This document shows, piece by piece, positions 9,424-17,221 of a stretch of 35,238 nucleotides of DNA; position 1 is the stretch's first letter; every line of letters starts with the position of its first letter. The notes below the pieces were generated by a model. The model was not told the origin of the DNA and searched no databases. It saw nothing but the letters and a program-made list of their open reading frames with translations. Source of the DNA: Candidatus Saccharibacteria bacterium RIFCSPHIGHO2_12_FULL_49_19 (GTDB lineage Bacteria > Patescibacteriota > Saccharimonadia > Saccharimonadales > UBA10212). The DNA lies in the NCBI GenBank assembly GCA_001788565.1, contig MGCX01000037.1, positions 1 to 35,238 on the forward strand, read 5' to 3'. The position numbers and the translations under genes are program-made.

Positions 9424-9448
9424 CCCTGACCCCTACCAGAAAGGTGAC

Positions 9449-9625
9449 ATGAACCGAAAGCTTGCCGCAGTCGGTGTCCTCGGCATCGTCGCCGGCCTCC
9501 TGACCCTGCCAGTTGACCTCGGTTTTGGCATCGGGTTCATAGCGCTCGGCTCCGCAATCATCGCGGTGGCCAGAGGCTGGCATAAGGACCCGGCGCCCTC
9601 ACCCCCGACCAAGGAGAAACCATGA
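9449..9625 (+). CDS. small membrane protein, cassette ORF1
   Basis: MNRKLAAVGVLGIVAGLLTLPVDLGFGIGFIALGSAIIAVARGWHKDPAPSPPTKEKP; start moved from the track's TTG (9380) to ATG 9449 behind AAAGGTGAC; ATGA overlap with ORF2. Confidence 0.65.
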   Translation: MNRKLAAVGVLGIVAGLLTLPVDLGFGIGFIALGSAIIAVARGWHKDPAPSPPTKEKP

Positions 9626-9927
9626 ATGTAATCAAGATCTACGAGGAGCGACTGGACGTGGCGCTGGTCACGACCGTCGCCATCGTTGGTCTGATCCTCA
9701 TCGGTCTGGCGGTCGCCTGGGCCCGTCGGTTTCGGGTGACCAACCCGAAGGTCTGGCACCTCATGATGCGCGGCCTGATCGGCGTCACCAGCCTCCTGAT
9801 GGTAATTCTCGCCATCAAGTGGATCATGGTTGACGACGTGTACTCCGCGTTGGTGGCGATGCCTCTGGCAGCAGCCGGGTTCGCCTACCTGCTTCTCGGC
9901 GGCGCCCCATATAAGCACACCAGCTAG
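9622..9927 (+). CDS. membrane protein, cassette ORF2
   Basis: 101 aa with three hydrophobic segments; SD AAGGAG; GC-rich third positions. Confidence 0.7.
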   Translation: MNVIKIYEERLDVALVTTVAIVGLILIGLAVAWARRFRVTNPKVWHLMMRGLIGVTSLLMVILAIKWIMVDDVYSALVAMPLAAAGFAYLLLGGAPYKHTS

Positions 9928-9936
9928 GAGGTCATG

Positions 9937-10041
9937 ATGCGCAAGTTCATCATCGCCTCCGCCGGCCTCACCGCCGCACTCGATCTGGGCGTCCTCGTCT
10001 GGATCGGCAAGTGGGCCTGGGCGCCAAGGAGGTCACGATGA
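9937..10041 (+). CDS. small hydrophobic protein, cassette ORF3
   Basis: SD AGGAGG at 9926-9931, 5 nt before ATG 9937; MRKFIIASAGLTAALDLGVLVWIGKWAWAPRRSR. Confidence 0.55.
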   Translation: MRKFIIASAGLTAALDLGVLVWIGKWAWAPRRSR

Positions 10042-10157
10042 TTAACCTCGTCCTCATGCTGGTATTCGTACTGGTACTGGGGATCGCTGTGCCCGCCGGG
10101 GTAGCAAAGTACTCACCGCGGTGGGAGCGTCAGGGAACCCGCCTCCGTTCGGACTAA
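10038..10157 (+). CDS. small hydrophobic protein, cassette ORF4
   Basis: SD AAGGAGG at 10026-10032; ATGA overlap with ORF3; MINLVLMLVFVLVLGIAVPAGVAKYSPRWERQGTRLRSD; stop lies in the terminator loop. Confidence 0.55.
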   Translation: MINLVLMLVFVLVLGIAVPAGVAKYSPRWERQGTRLRSD

Positions 10158-10177
10158 CGTCCGAACGGAGGTTTTTC
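10142..10177 (+). terminator. Rho-independent terminator of GC-rich cassette
   Basis: Perfect 13-bp stem CCTCCGTTCGGAC-TAAC-GTCCGAACGGAGG followed by TTTTT. Confidence 0.92.
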
Positions 10178-10190
10178 CTTTTCATGGCCA

Positions 10191-11105
10191 CTATATTGTC
10201 ACAATATAGGTTTTCAGGGCTTCATCCATATCTAAAGAGGTGGTTTTACCCCTGACATCGATGTCTAAAGCCTCGCTAGTCAGTATTTTTAGCTTCTTAT
10301 CCTCAATTTTTTCGGCCAGCCCAAATGCCTTACTGACCGGAAAAACGTTGGCACCAATGTCGCTGGCGACTTCATCAGCCCTCCGCTGGCCGGCATGTTT
10401 AGCCAAAGCAATCAGCCGCAATTGCCAGGCCATCATTGCCAAAATGGCCTGCGGTTGGACCTTTTGAATTCTCTGCTCCTCATAAAGTTTCAGCGCCCGT
10501 TTTTTGTCTCCGGAAAAAGCGGCGTCCAGCAGGTCAAAAACTTTGCTTTGTGGTGTTGGTTCGGTCAAAAGTTCAATATCTTCACGGTGGACGTCAGATT
10601 TATACGTCAGCAGTTTTTCCAACTCGTTGGCTAGGATGGCTTGGTTAGTACCAACCCTATCCACCAAAAAATTAGCATCCGCCAGACTGAGCTTAGCATC
10701 CAAATTTTTGGCTTCGGAGGCAAGCCATTTAGCAAGTTCGCGTGAGTCCAAATCTTGATAATACTCCAGCTTTGTTTTGGACTTCAAGATCTTGTAAAAA
10801 GTTGTCCGTTTATCTGTTATAGGTTCATAAAAGACAACGTCAGTCGAATTAGTAATTGAGCTAATTATTTGTTCAATCTGCTCCGGACTGGGCTTGAGTG
10901 CGGACAGATTTCTAACCACTACCATTTTTCGGTTTGACAAAAATGGCAGGCTGGAAACGGCATCCCGCACGGTGGACAGATCAGCCTCCTCGGCATCAAT
11001 TCGCTCTAGTGCCAGCTCACCATACTCTGCCACAAACTTGCTGACCAACTCACCCAGCCGCCGCCTCACCAAGTACGAGTTCGTGCCGGTTATAGTTATT
11101 ATCAT
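10191..11105 (-). CDS. holA: DNA polymerase III delta subunit
   Basis: MIITITGTNSYLVRRRLGELVSKFVAEYG... typical HolA organisation; start at 11105 overlaps mutM stop (ATGA). Confidence 0.85.
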   Translation of the reverse strand: MIITITGTNSYLVRRRLGELVSKFVAEYGELALERIDAEEADLSTVRDAVSSLPFLSNRKMVVVRNLSALKPSPEQIEQIISSITNSTDVVFYEPITDKRTTFYKILKSKTKLEYYQDLDSRELAKWLASEAKNLDAKLSLADANFLVDRVGTNQAILANELEKLLTYKSDVHREDIELLTEPTPQSKVFDLLDAAFSGDKKRALKLYEEQRIQKVQPQAILAMMAWQLRLIALAKHAGQRRADEVASDIGANVFPVSKAFGLAEKIEDKKLKILTSEALDIDVRGKTTSLDMDEALKTYIVTI

Positions 11106-12031
11106 TTCGACTCCTGGGGGGCTTTTTGGCAGCGTGGACAGATGTGCGTCCCGCGCCCAGCCACCCGTATTTTGACTATCTCGGTGCCGCAACGTGGACA
11201 AGGCTGGCCCTCCCGCCTAAAGACCTGGGCTATCTTTATATAACTGCCCTTCTTACCCTCGGCATTCACATAATTTCTATCTGTACTGCCGCCATTTTCA
11301 ATGGCTGAATTTAAGACTTGGCGTAAGTCATTATAAAGTGCCACCAGCTTGGTGCGGGGAATATCGGCCACCTTAGTTGACGGGTGGATTTTGGCCAAAA
11401 ACAGCGATTCATCGGCGTATATATTTCCTACCCCGGCAATGACTGTTTGATCCAGCAAAACTGCCTTGGCAGTACTGTTTTTTCGGGTCATTAAACGCTC
11501 TATAAAGTCTTTGACGGTAAAATCATCTTCTAATGGTTCTGGACCAGCCTTCTTTAGAAAGTCAATTTCTGGAAGTTCCAAATCCGGCAGCAGACGCATC
11601 CAGCCAAATTTACGCTGGTCGTTGAAGAAAAGTTTGGAACCATCAGTCAAGTCAAGGACTACACGAGTGCTTTTATCAGGGAGATTGCCTCTTAGAGAGT
11701 CCGTAGGATGCCCACCTCCAAACTTTTCTTCAGAGCCTAGAGACTCGAGACTCGAGACTCGAGACTGTTTTCCTGCTTGAGGCAGGAAAACGAGTTGGCC
11801 GGTCATTTTAAGATGGATTACTAAACTGTAGTCACTAGACAGTCCAATAATTAAGACCTTGCCTCTTCTTTTAACATCCTTAATTTTGGCATTGATTAGA
11901 AACTTGGCCACATCGGCAGGGGCATTCGGAAAACTCTTGGGCCAATCATGCCACACATCAGCTACTACCCTGCCCGGCAGTAATTTGGCTAAACCATTAC
12001 GCACCGTTTCCACTTCAGGCAATTCAGGCAT
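11102..12031 (-). CDS. mutM: bifunctional DNA-formamidopyrimidine glycosylase/AP lyase
   Basis: MPELPEVETVRNGL start (12031), H2TH region, C-terminal zinc finger CPRCGTEIVKIRVAGRGTHICPRCQ. Confidence 0.95.
   Translation of the reverse strand: MPELPEVETVRNGLAKLLPGRVVADVWHDWPKSFPNAPADVAKFLINAKIKDVKRRGKVLIIGLSSDYSLVIHLKMTGQLVFLPQAGKQSRVSSLESLGSEEKFGGGHPTDSLRGNLPDKSTRVVLDLTDGSKLFFNDQRKFGWMRLLPDLELPEIDFLKKAGPEPLEDDFTVKDFIERLMTRKNSTAKAVLLDQTVIAGVGNIYADESLFLAKIHPSTKVADIPRTKLVALYNDLRQVLNSAIENGGSTDRNYVNAEGKKGSYIKIAQVFRREGQPCPRCGTEIVKIRVAGRGTHICPRCQKAPQESK
11732..11766. repeat. period-7 tandem repeat (CGAGACT) inside mutM
   Basis: AGAGCCT AGAGACT CGAGACT CGAGACT CGAGACT. Confidence 0.9.
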
Positions 12032-12053
12032 GTTTCTATTATACTTTGAGGTA

Positions 12054-12293
12054 ATGGACAGCTTGCAGGACATCCTAAGTAAAAAAGACTTCAAGCCGCC
12101 TGATGAGCTGGCAGTGGTTAAAGATTACGTCCGTCGACGCTACAAAAGCCCTTGTTCTGTCAAAATTGAGAGAAACGCCCTGATTTTAAGTGTTCGTAGC
12201 TCAGCGTTGGCTGGGATGCTGTTCTTAGAGCGCCAGACCCTGATTGAGGCCTGCAGCCTTAAGCACCGCCTAGTAATCCGCACAAGCTACTAA
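12054..12293 (+). CDS. small protein, possibly DUF721/DciA-like
   Basis: 79 aa MDSLQDILSKKDFKPPDELAVVKDYVRRRYKSPCSVKIERNALILSVRSSALAGMLFLERQTLIEAC...; divergent from mutM. Confidence 0.5.
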   Translation: MDSLQDILSKKDFKPPDELAVVKDYVRRRYKSPCSVKIERNALILSVRSSALAGMLFLERQTLIEACSLKHRLVIRTSY

Positions 12294-12298
12294 GAATT

Positions 12299-12410
12299 AT
12301 CAATGTTCAAGTTTCAATGTTCAATGAATATAGTTAATGCTTATAATGATTCAATGCATTGCCCATTGACTATTCATTGAGCTTTGAGCAATGATAATTG
12401 AGCATTAGCT
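12299..12410. repeat. degenerate period-7 repeat array, intergenic
   Basis: TCAATGT TCAAGTT TCAATGT TCAATGA ... ATTGACT ATTCATT GAGCTTT GAGCAAT GATAATT GAGCATT. Confidence 0.7.
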
Positions 12411-12803
12411 CCGCAGGAGCTTCTCTAGGTCGGATTTCATTTGCTTGAAGTCCTGGAAGTAGATTCCTTTCATGCCGAGCGTTTTGGCAGCTTCGACATA
12501 GTGCTCTTGATCATCAATAAACACTGCCTCCTCTGGCTTAACTCCCAGATTTTGCATAGCTAGTTCATAAATCCGCGGTTCAGGCTTGGCAACCCCGGCT
12601 TCATAGCTAAGTACAACGTCGTCAAATAATTTCAAATCATCAGGAGACAAAATCAAGTAAATAAATCCGGCTAGCACATTAGAGACTATGCCAATTTTGT
12701 ACTTGGGCTTAAGTTGGTTTTTGACGTAGTCTAAAACTTCCCGGTTGGGCTGCTGGTTTTGCTCCAGCACACCAAAGAAATCAAATATAACTGCTTTGAT
12801 CAT
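12405..12803 (-). CDS. HAD superfamily hydrolase
   Basis: MIKAVIFDFFGVL, KPEPRIYELAMQNLGVKPEEAVFIDDQEHYVEAA motifs. Confidence 0.88.
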   Translation of the reverse strand: MIKAVIFDFFGVLEQNQQPNREVLDYVKNQLKPKYKIGIVSNVLAGFIYLILSPDDLKLFDDVVLSYEAGVAKPEPRIYELAMQNLGVKPEEAVFIDDQEHYVEAAKTLGMKGIYFQDFKQMKSDLEKLLRS

Positions 12804-12832
12804 ACTAATAGGATAGCTTAGTTAAGGATTGT

Positions 12833-13429
12833 TTAGTTGGTTGAGCTGGTGGTTGCGCTTAGACTGACGTTGGAGGTCAGCTGGCCGTAGTTGGTTATCT
12901 GGTTTTGAAACAGCTGCTGAAGCGTAGATGATTTTACCGCCAGAGTGCCCTTGACGTTGCCGCAGGATGAACTCCAAAGATAAGATAGTATTTCCCCGCC
13001 GTCGTTCAGCTCAAACTCGAAGAGCTGGCCTAGAGGACATTTTCCAAGGGGGTCAGCCTGAGCGGACGGAACTTTTCTTTCAGCCAAAAAGCCGGCGCTG
13101 TTTATGGCCGCTAAGAACTCCTTGTAGGCCGGCGCTGTGTTGGAAAAGGTCTGTGTCTGGATAACGTTTCCAGAGTACCCGGCGATGATATCAAGTCGGC
13201 GCTGGTACTGACCGACGGTGATGCGGATCGAGCGATGGACGTCTTCCCCGTTAATTATGCCCCGAGTAGTTACACTGACCTCGGCGTAAGTATCAAAGTA
13301 CTGGGGTAGTGGCTTAACTTGCTGCTCCACAGGTTTTTGCTCACCACCACCGCCACTAAATAGCAGGATAATGCCGACTAGCAGCAAAAGAATCACCACT
13401 GCAAAACCGATGAGATAACGATTAACCAT
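12833..13429 (-). CDS. membrane-anchored extracytoplasmic hypothetical protein
   Basis: N-terminal TM helix followed by a 165-aa soluble region. Confidence 0.6.
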   Translation of the reverse strand: MVNRYLIGFAVVILLLLVGIILLFSGGGGEQKPVEQQVKPLPQYFDTYAEVSVTTRGIINGEDVHRSIRITVGQYQRRLDIIAGYSGNVIQTQTFSNTAPAYKEFLAAINSAGFLAERKVPSAQADPLGKCPLGQLFEFELNDGGEILSYLWSSSCGNVKGTLAVKSSTLQQLFQNQITNYGQLTSNVSLSATTSSTN

Positions 13430-13492
13430 CTTAAACTGTTACTTAGCCCGCCAAAATTCGCCTAAAGTGAATTTCGGAGGGTTTTCGGCAGT

Positions 13493-13521
13493 ATTATACA
13501 ATTTTTACCATACTTTTTCAA
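13493..13521 (-). promoter_or_regulatory. sigma70-type promoter for 12833-13429
   Basis: Minus strand TTGAAA, 17-nt spacer, TATAAT. Confidence 0.75.
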
Positions 13522-13557
13522 GAGCTGTTTGGATCTTACGCTCTGTATGATGAACTC

Positions 13558-14304
13558 ATGAGCAGTGAAGTGGTATTACCTCTGGAGTCCAGTAATGACG
13601 TGCGGCTAGTCGGGGGTAAGGCCGCTTCGTTATGCCAGCTAATACAGGCTGGATTTAATGTTCCCAAGGGTTTTGTAATAACAACTAAAGCGCTTAAGTC
13701 GGATAGCAAGAGTTTAGAGGCTTCCATTTTGAATCATTATGATCGACTGGGCACCAAGTACGTTGCTGTTAGGTCGAGCGCGGCAAACGAGGACGGTAAG
13801 AACGCTTCTTGGGCCGGACAGTTTGACACATTTCTAAACACCGACCGAGCTGACTTAATAGAAAATATAAAAAAGTGCTGGGCTTCTGCCAAGTCAGGCA
13901 GAGCCAGGGCTTATGCGCGAGGTAGAAGTCTGGAAACAGGGGCAGTGGCAGTGATTGTGCAAGCTATGGTTAACGGCCAAGTAAGCGGGGTAGCCTTTTC
14001 TGTGCATCCGGTAACTAAAAACCCAGATCATATGGTCATAGAAGCAGCACCAGGCCTAGCCGAAGATGTTGTTTCTGGTACAGTCACACCGGATAATTAC
14101 GTTTTTGATAAGAAAAGCGGCTCGGTCGTTGACGGAACGCTGGCTAGCACAAAGGCACACCTCTTTAATAAACAAATAAAAGATGTTGCCGTGGCGGTCC
14201 AAAAGCTAGAAAGCTATTTTGGTTTCCCTGTAGACGTGGAGTGGGCGTTTTCTAACGGCGAGCTCTTTATCTTACAAAGCCGCCCGATAACAACATTGGG
14301 CTAA
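13558..14304 (+). CDS. PEP synthase/PPDK-like ATP-grasp (pyruvate phosphate dikinase N-terminal) domain protein
   Basis: GGKAASLCQLIQAGFNVPKGFVIT, VAVRSSAANEDG, GVAFSVHPVT, VEWAFSNGELFILQSRPIT. Confidence 0.85.
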   Translation: MSSEVVLPLESSNDVRLVGGKAASLCQLIQAGFNVPKGFVITTKALKSDSKSLEASILNHYDRLGTKYVAVRSSAANEDGKNASWAGQFDTFLNTDRADLIENIKKCWASAKSGRARAYARGRSLETGAVAVIVQAMVNGQVSGVAFSVHPVTKNPDHMVIEAAPGLAEDVVSGTVTPDNYVFDKKSGSVVDGTLASTKAHLFNKQIKDVAVAVQKLESYFGFPVDVEWAFSNGELFILQSRPITTLG

Positions 14305-14313
14305 ACTATTGTT

Positions 14314-15414
14314 ATGGCGGACGAGAGGCAGGCCGAACTTTACCAGACTCAAATATCTTTAACTGAGTGGCTTGATAATATCGGCCATAAGGATACCGGA
14401 GCCATCCGCAAAGAGGATAATAACAAACGCGAACGCCTGGCCGTACTTAAGCAGGTCGTGGGAATACCGTACGACGAGCAGGTTAAATTTGAGGCGGTGG
14501 ACTTGCGCGACAAAAAACCGGCCTTTGTTAAATATATGAAGGAGCACGGCGATGAACTGTGCGCCCTACGGTTAATACCCAAAAGGGACAGCCTACCTAA
14601 GCTCCGGCTCCGCGGCGAAACGGTAGCCGGCGTTTACGACTGGTTTTTAAAACAGGATATTAATGCCGAGGATTACCGCGCGGAATATATTCCACATTCA
14701 GATGATTACAAATGGTCGACTATTTTTATCGTTAATAATCATGGCATCCAGGGCGAAGTCATTCGGGGACCGCATTACCAACTGACCCAAGGTTTTTTCG
14801 ACCATGGCAAGCCCGCTGTGTTCAAATTTGATTTTAAAAAGTGGCATTTGTCCAAGAATGACCAGCCAGCTGAAAAACACCTAAAAATGGTAGCCAAGTT
14901 TTTACATATTCCCGATAAAAACAAGCAAAATCAGATAAAAAAACAGCTTAACGGCGAATTCATAAATGATTATTTACTGGGGTATTACGAAACGATTTAT
15001 AGCCAGCAGTATGGTTTATGGTACGTGGATTACAGCCAGAGTTTAGGCAAAATGTACGAAGATTTTCTGATTGAGACTGAATCGAAACCGGTTAAAACCG
15101 CTGTTGTTAAGGGTATGGCCGGCAGTCCCGGCAGAGCCAGGGGTCCAGTCCGCATAGTGGAGCAGGATAAAATTGATATGGATTTTCCGGATGGCGGCGT
15201 GCTGGTCTGCTCCGTTACTACGCCAAATTACGTTCCGCTGATGCAAAAAGCCGCTGCGATTGTAACCGATCAAGGCGGCATTTTATCGCACGCCGCCATC
15301 GTCGCCCGCGAGCTTAAAAAACCATGCATTGTTGGGACCGGCAATGCCACCCAATTATTAAAAAACGGCCAAGTCATATCCGTGGATGCCAACTTAGGGG
15401 TGGTCACCCGATGA
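14314..15414 (+). CDS. protein with C-terminal PEP-utilizing phosphohistidine (swivelling) domain and unassigned N-terminal domain
   Basis: VTTPNYVPLMQKAAAIVTDQGGILSHAAIVARELKKPCIVGTGNAT; no PEP-binding TIM barrel. Confidence 0.8.
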   Translation: MADERQAELYQTQISLTEWLDNIGHKDTGAIRKEDNNKRERLAVLKQVVGIPYDEQVKFEAVDLRDKKPAFVKYMKEHGDELCALRLIPKRDSLPKLRLRGETVAGVYDWFLKQDINAEDYRAEYIPHSDDYKWSTIFIVNNHGIQGEVIRGPHYQLTQGFFDHGKPAVFKFDFKKWHLSKNDQPAEKHLKMVAKFLHIPDKNKQNQIKKQLNGEFINDYLLGYYETIYSQQYGLWYVDYSQSLGKMYEDFLIETESKPVKTAVVKGMAGSPGRARGPVRIVEQDKIDMDFPDGGVLVCSVTTPNYVPLMQKAAAIVTDQGGILSHAAIVARELKKPCIVGTGNATQLLKNGQVISVDANLGVVTR

Positions 15415-15970
15415 GATGCTCCTCATAAAGTTTCATTTTTAGGTGTTTTTCACTGAATTTATGTTTAGCCTGATCTATTAGCTTTATGGTCTTGGGGTTA
15501 ATTTTATCTAGATTTTCAAGGGCTTTCGCGATCTCCTTAATATCGCCACAAACGATATCACAAGTACTGTAAACAAAGGGGTGTCTGTAGTTTTTAATAA
15601 CTTTCCCGGTGATTTCTTTCGTGCGACTATTAAATACGCCTCCGTGTGGGGTTAACCCGATAACCGGCTTTTTCAAGTACTTAGCTATCAGGATTTCCTG
15701 AGAGCCGCCTACACTAAAGTCATCGCTTAGGTAGGCAATTAGGACATCAACCCGAGAGATCATGTGCACATCACTGCCAAAAACCAACTCCGGGTCAGTG
15801 TAGTCCTTGATTGCCCTAGTCGGGTCAAAGCTAATAAATTTTAAGCCAGTTAGCCTGGCTATCTCTCCCAGAAAATCATCCCTCCAATGATGCGAATCGA
15901 AATGAGAGTGTTTGGACATCTTCCCGGCAACATAAACTTTCAATACCTTATGAGTATAGCTTCTTGTCAT
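15404..15970 (-). CDS. nucleoside 2-deoxyribosyltransferase-like protein
   Basis: KVYVAGKMS...W..., DVLIAYLSDDFSVGGSQEILIAKYLKKPVIGL pattern. Confidence 0.55.
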   Translation of the reverse strand: MTRSYTHKVLKVYVAGKMSKHSHFDSHHWRDDFLGEIARLTGLKFISFDPTRAIKDYTDPELVFGSDVHMISRVDVLIAYLSDDFSVGGSQEILIAKYLKKPVIGLTPHGGVFNSRTKEITGKVIKNYRHPFVYSTCDIVCGDIKEIAKALENLDKINPKTIKLIDQAKHKFSEKHLKMKLYEEHLIG

Positions 15971-16022
15971 GATTCCATTCTATCACTGGACATATTTATT
16001 TTTTATAGTATAGTATCCCTCA

Positions 16023-16793
16023 ATGTCAAGACAATATGATTATCCTGTTGACCGGATTGCCGAGAGAATTGGTGATGTATTCAGTGGTTGGCAGGCAAAG
16101 GAAGTTGTCACCTCTAGAACTGATAGAAATAGTTTTCTGGACAATTATGACCTTTGGATGGAGGGGTTGCGGGCTGGTCCTGATCATCCGAATAATTTTG
16201 CCGTGAGTAAGACTGGTGGCCATTTTTCAGAGCTTCCCCTACTGTGGAGTGAGTTCGAGAAAGATCCTGCCGAGGATAAAATGAGTGCAAAGCTTTTATA
16301 TCGGTACTTGATGTTTGTATCCGGGACACATCGTAATATTTCCGCACTGCGCGCGTCTGACGCTGATGACTACCTTACGCGCCGGGCTGGACCGTTAGCT
16401 GTAGATCCCGAAACCGTTGCAAGATCGATACTCTACAACATTCTAAGTGGTATGGACAGACTGAGTGAGGCTCACATTAGTGCCGAGCAAGTCGGTGAGG
16501 AACTCGAACGGACACGTAAGTTTGGCGAGGCTGCAATTTACATGATGTGTGAGCGCGTTGGAACAGATTTTGGGCAACAATACTCGAGGTCAGAACTTGA
16601 GATGTTGTTTGCTCAATCCAACTGGTTAAAGCTAGCCACAAAACACGTTGTGCTATCGGCCAAAATCCGCGGCGGTAGGTTAGAAGAGGTTCCCTTCCAG
16701 CACCCCATGAACAGAACTGATAACCCCGGAATCTACTTTCCCTTCAGCACGGAAGCAGCGTCTACGCCCCAAGCGGCCACGACTGCTAGCTAA
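16023..16793 (+). CDS. hypothetical protein
   Basis: 256 aa ORF, not recognised; TATAGT 8 nt before ATG. Confidence 0.6.
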   Translation: MSRQYDYPVDRIAERIGDVFSGWQAKEVVTSRTDRNSFLDNYDLWMEGLRAGPDHPNNFAVSKTGGHFSELPLLWSEFEKDPAEDKMSAKLLYRYLMFVSGTHRNISALRASDADDYLTRRAGPLAVDPETVARSILYNILSGMDRLSEAHISAEQVGEELERTRKFGEAAIYMMCERVGTDFGQQYSRSELEMLFAQSNWLKLATKHVVLSAKIRGGRLEEVPFQHPMNRTDNPGIYFPFSTEAASTPQAATTAS

Positions 16794-17221
16794 CTCCAGC
16801 TTTTCCCTTGTAGTTCGACGTACTCTTCAAACAGTTTTGGTACTGGATGTGGGACCGCATAGTCCCCAAGGTCTTCTGGTTTAACCCACGCAAAATCGTC
16901 ATGTTCGCGGCTGAGTCGGACTTTATCAGAATCCGCTTCGCACAAATAAAAAATGGCAATTATCTGATGCTTTACTCTCTCTATGGTCGGAAACCAACCA
17001 TCAACCATCATCGGCATGGCTGGCTTTACACTTAGGCCGGTCTCCTCCTTTGCCTCCCTAATTAAGGCATCCATGAAAGGTTCACCTATCTCCACCATGC
17101 CCCCGGGGATTTGATATTTGCCGGCTTGGGTTCCGTCCGCAGCGCTTTCCCTTAATAACAGTAGTTTGCCCTTGTACCGAATAAGGGATTTTGCGGCTAC
17201 CCTCAAAACAGGCTCAGTCAC
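16790..17221 (-). CDS. Nudix hydrolase
   Basis: Nudix box GGMVEIGEPFMDALIREAKEETGL; GTG start. Confidence 0.9.
   Translation of the reverse strand: MTEPVLRVAAKSLIRYKGKLLLLRESAADGTQAGKYQIPGGMVEIGEPFMDALIREAKEETGLSVKPAMPMMVDGWFPTIERVKHQIIAIFYLCEADSDKVRLSREHDDFAWVKPEDLGDYAVPHPVPKLFEEYVELQGKSWS

Noticed and set aside
9380-9448. N-terminal extension of cassette ORF1 from a TTG codon
   Set aside because: Lies within the hairpin leader; ATG 9449 has an upstream SD-like AAAGGTG.
9433-9918. 161-aa minus-strand ORF across the GC-rich cassette
   Set aside because: High-GC shadow ORF; the plus-strand ORFs have SDs, coupled overlaps, promoter and terminator.
10191-10209. Palindrome CTATATTGT-C-ACAATATAG at the holA stop
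   Set aside because: A/T-rich short hairpin, probably just part of the convergent transcription end; not strong enough to claim function.
12299-12410. CRISPR array
   Set aside because: Repeats are 7 nt, degenerate and contiguous with no spacers; no cas genes in the window.
14302-14316. Frameshift splitting the PEP-synthase-like gene
   Set aside because: The two ORFs are in the same frame and the first ends at a natural ATP-grasp domain boundary (QSRPITTLG), so it is a stop codon rather than a frameshift.
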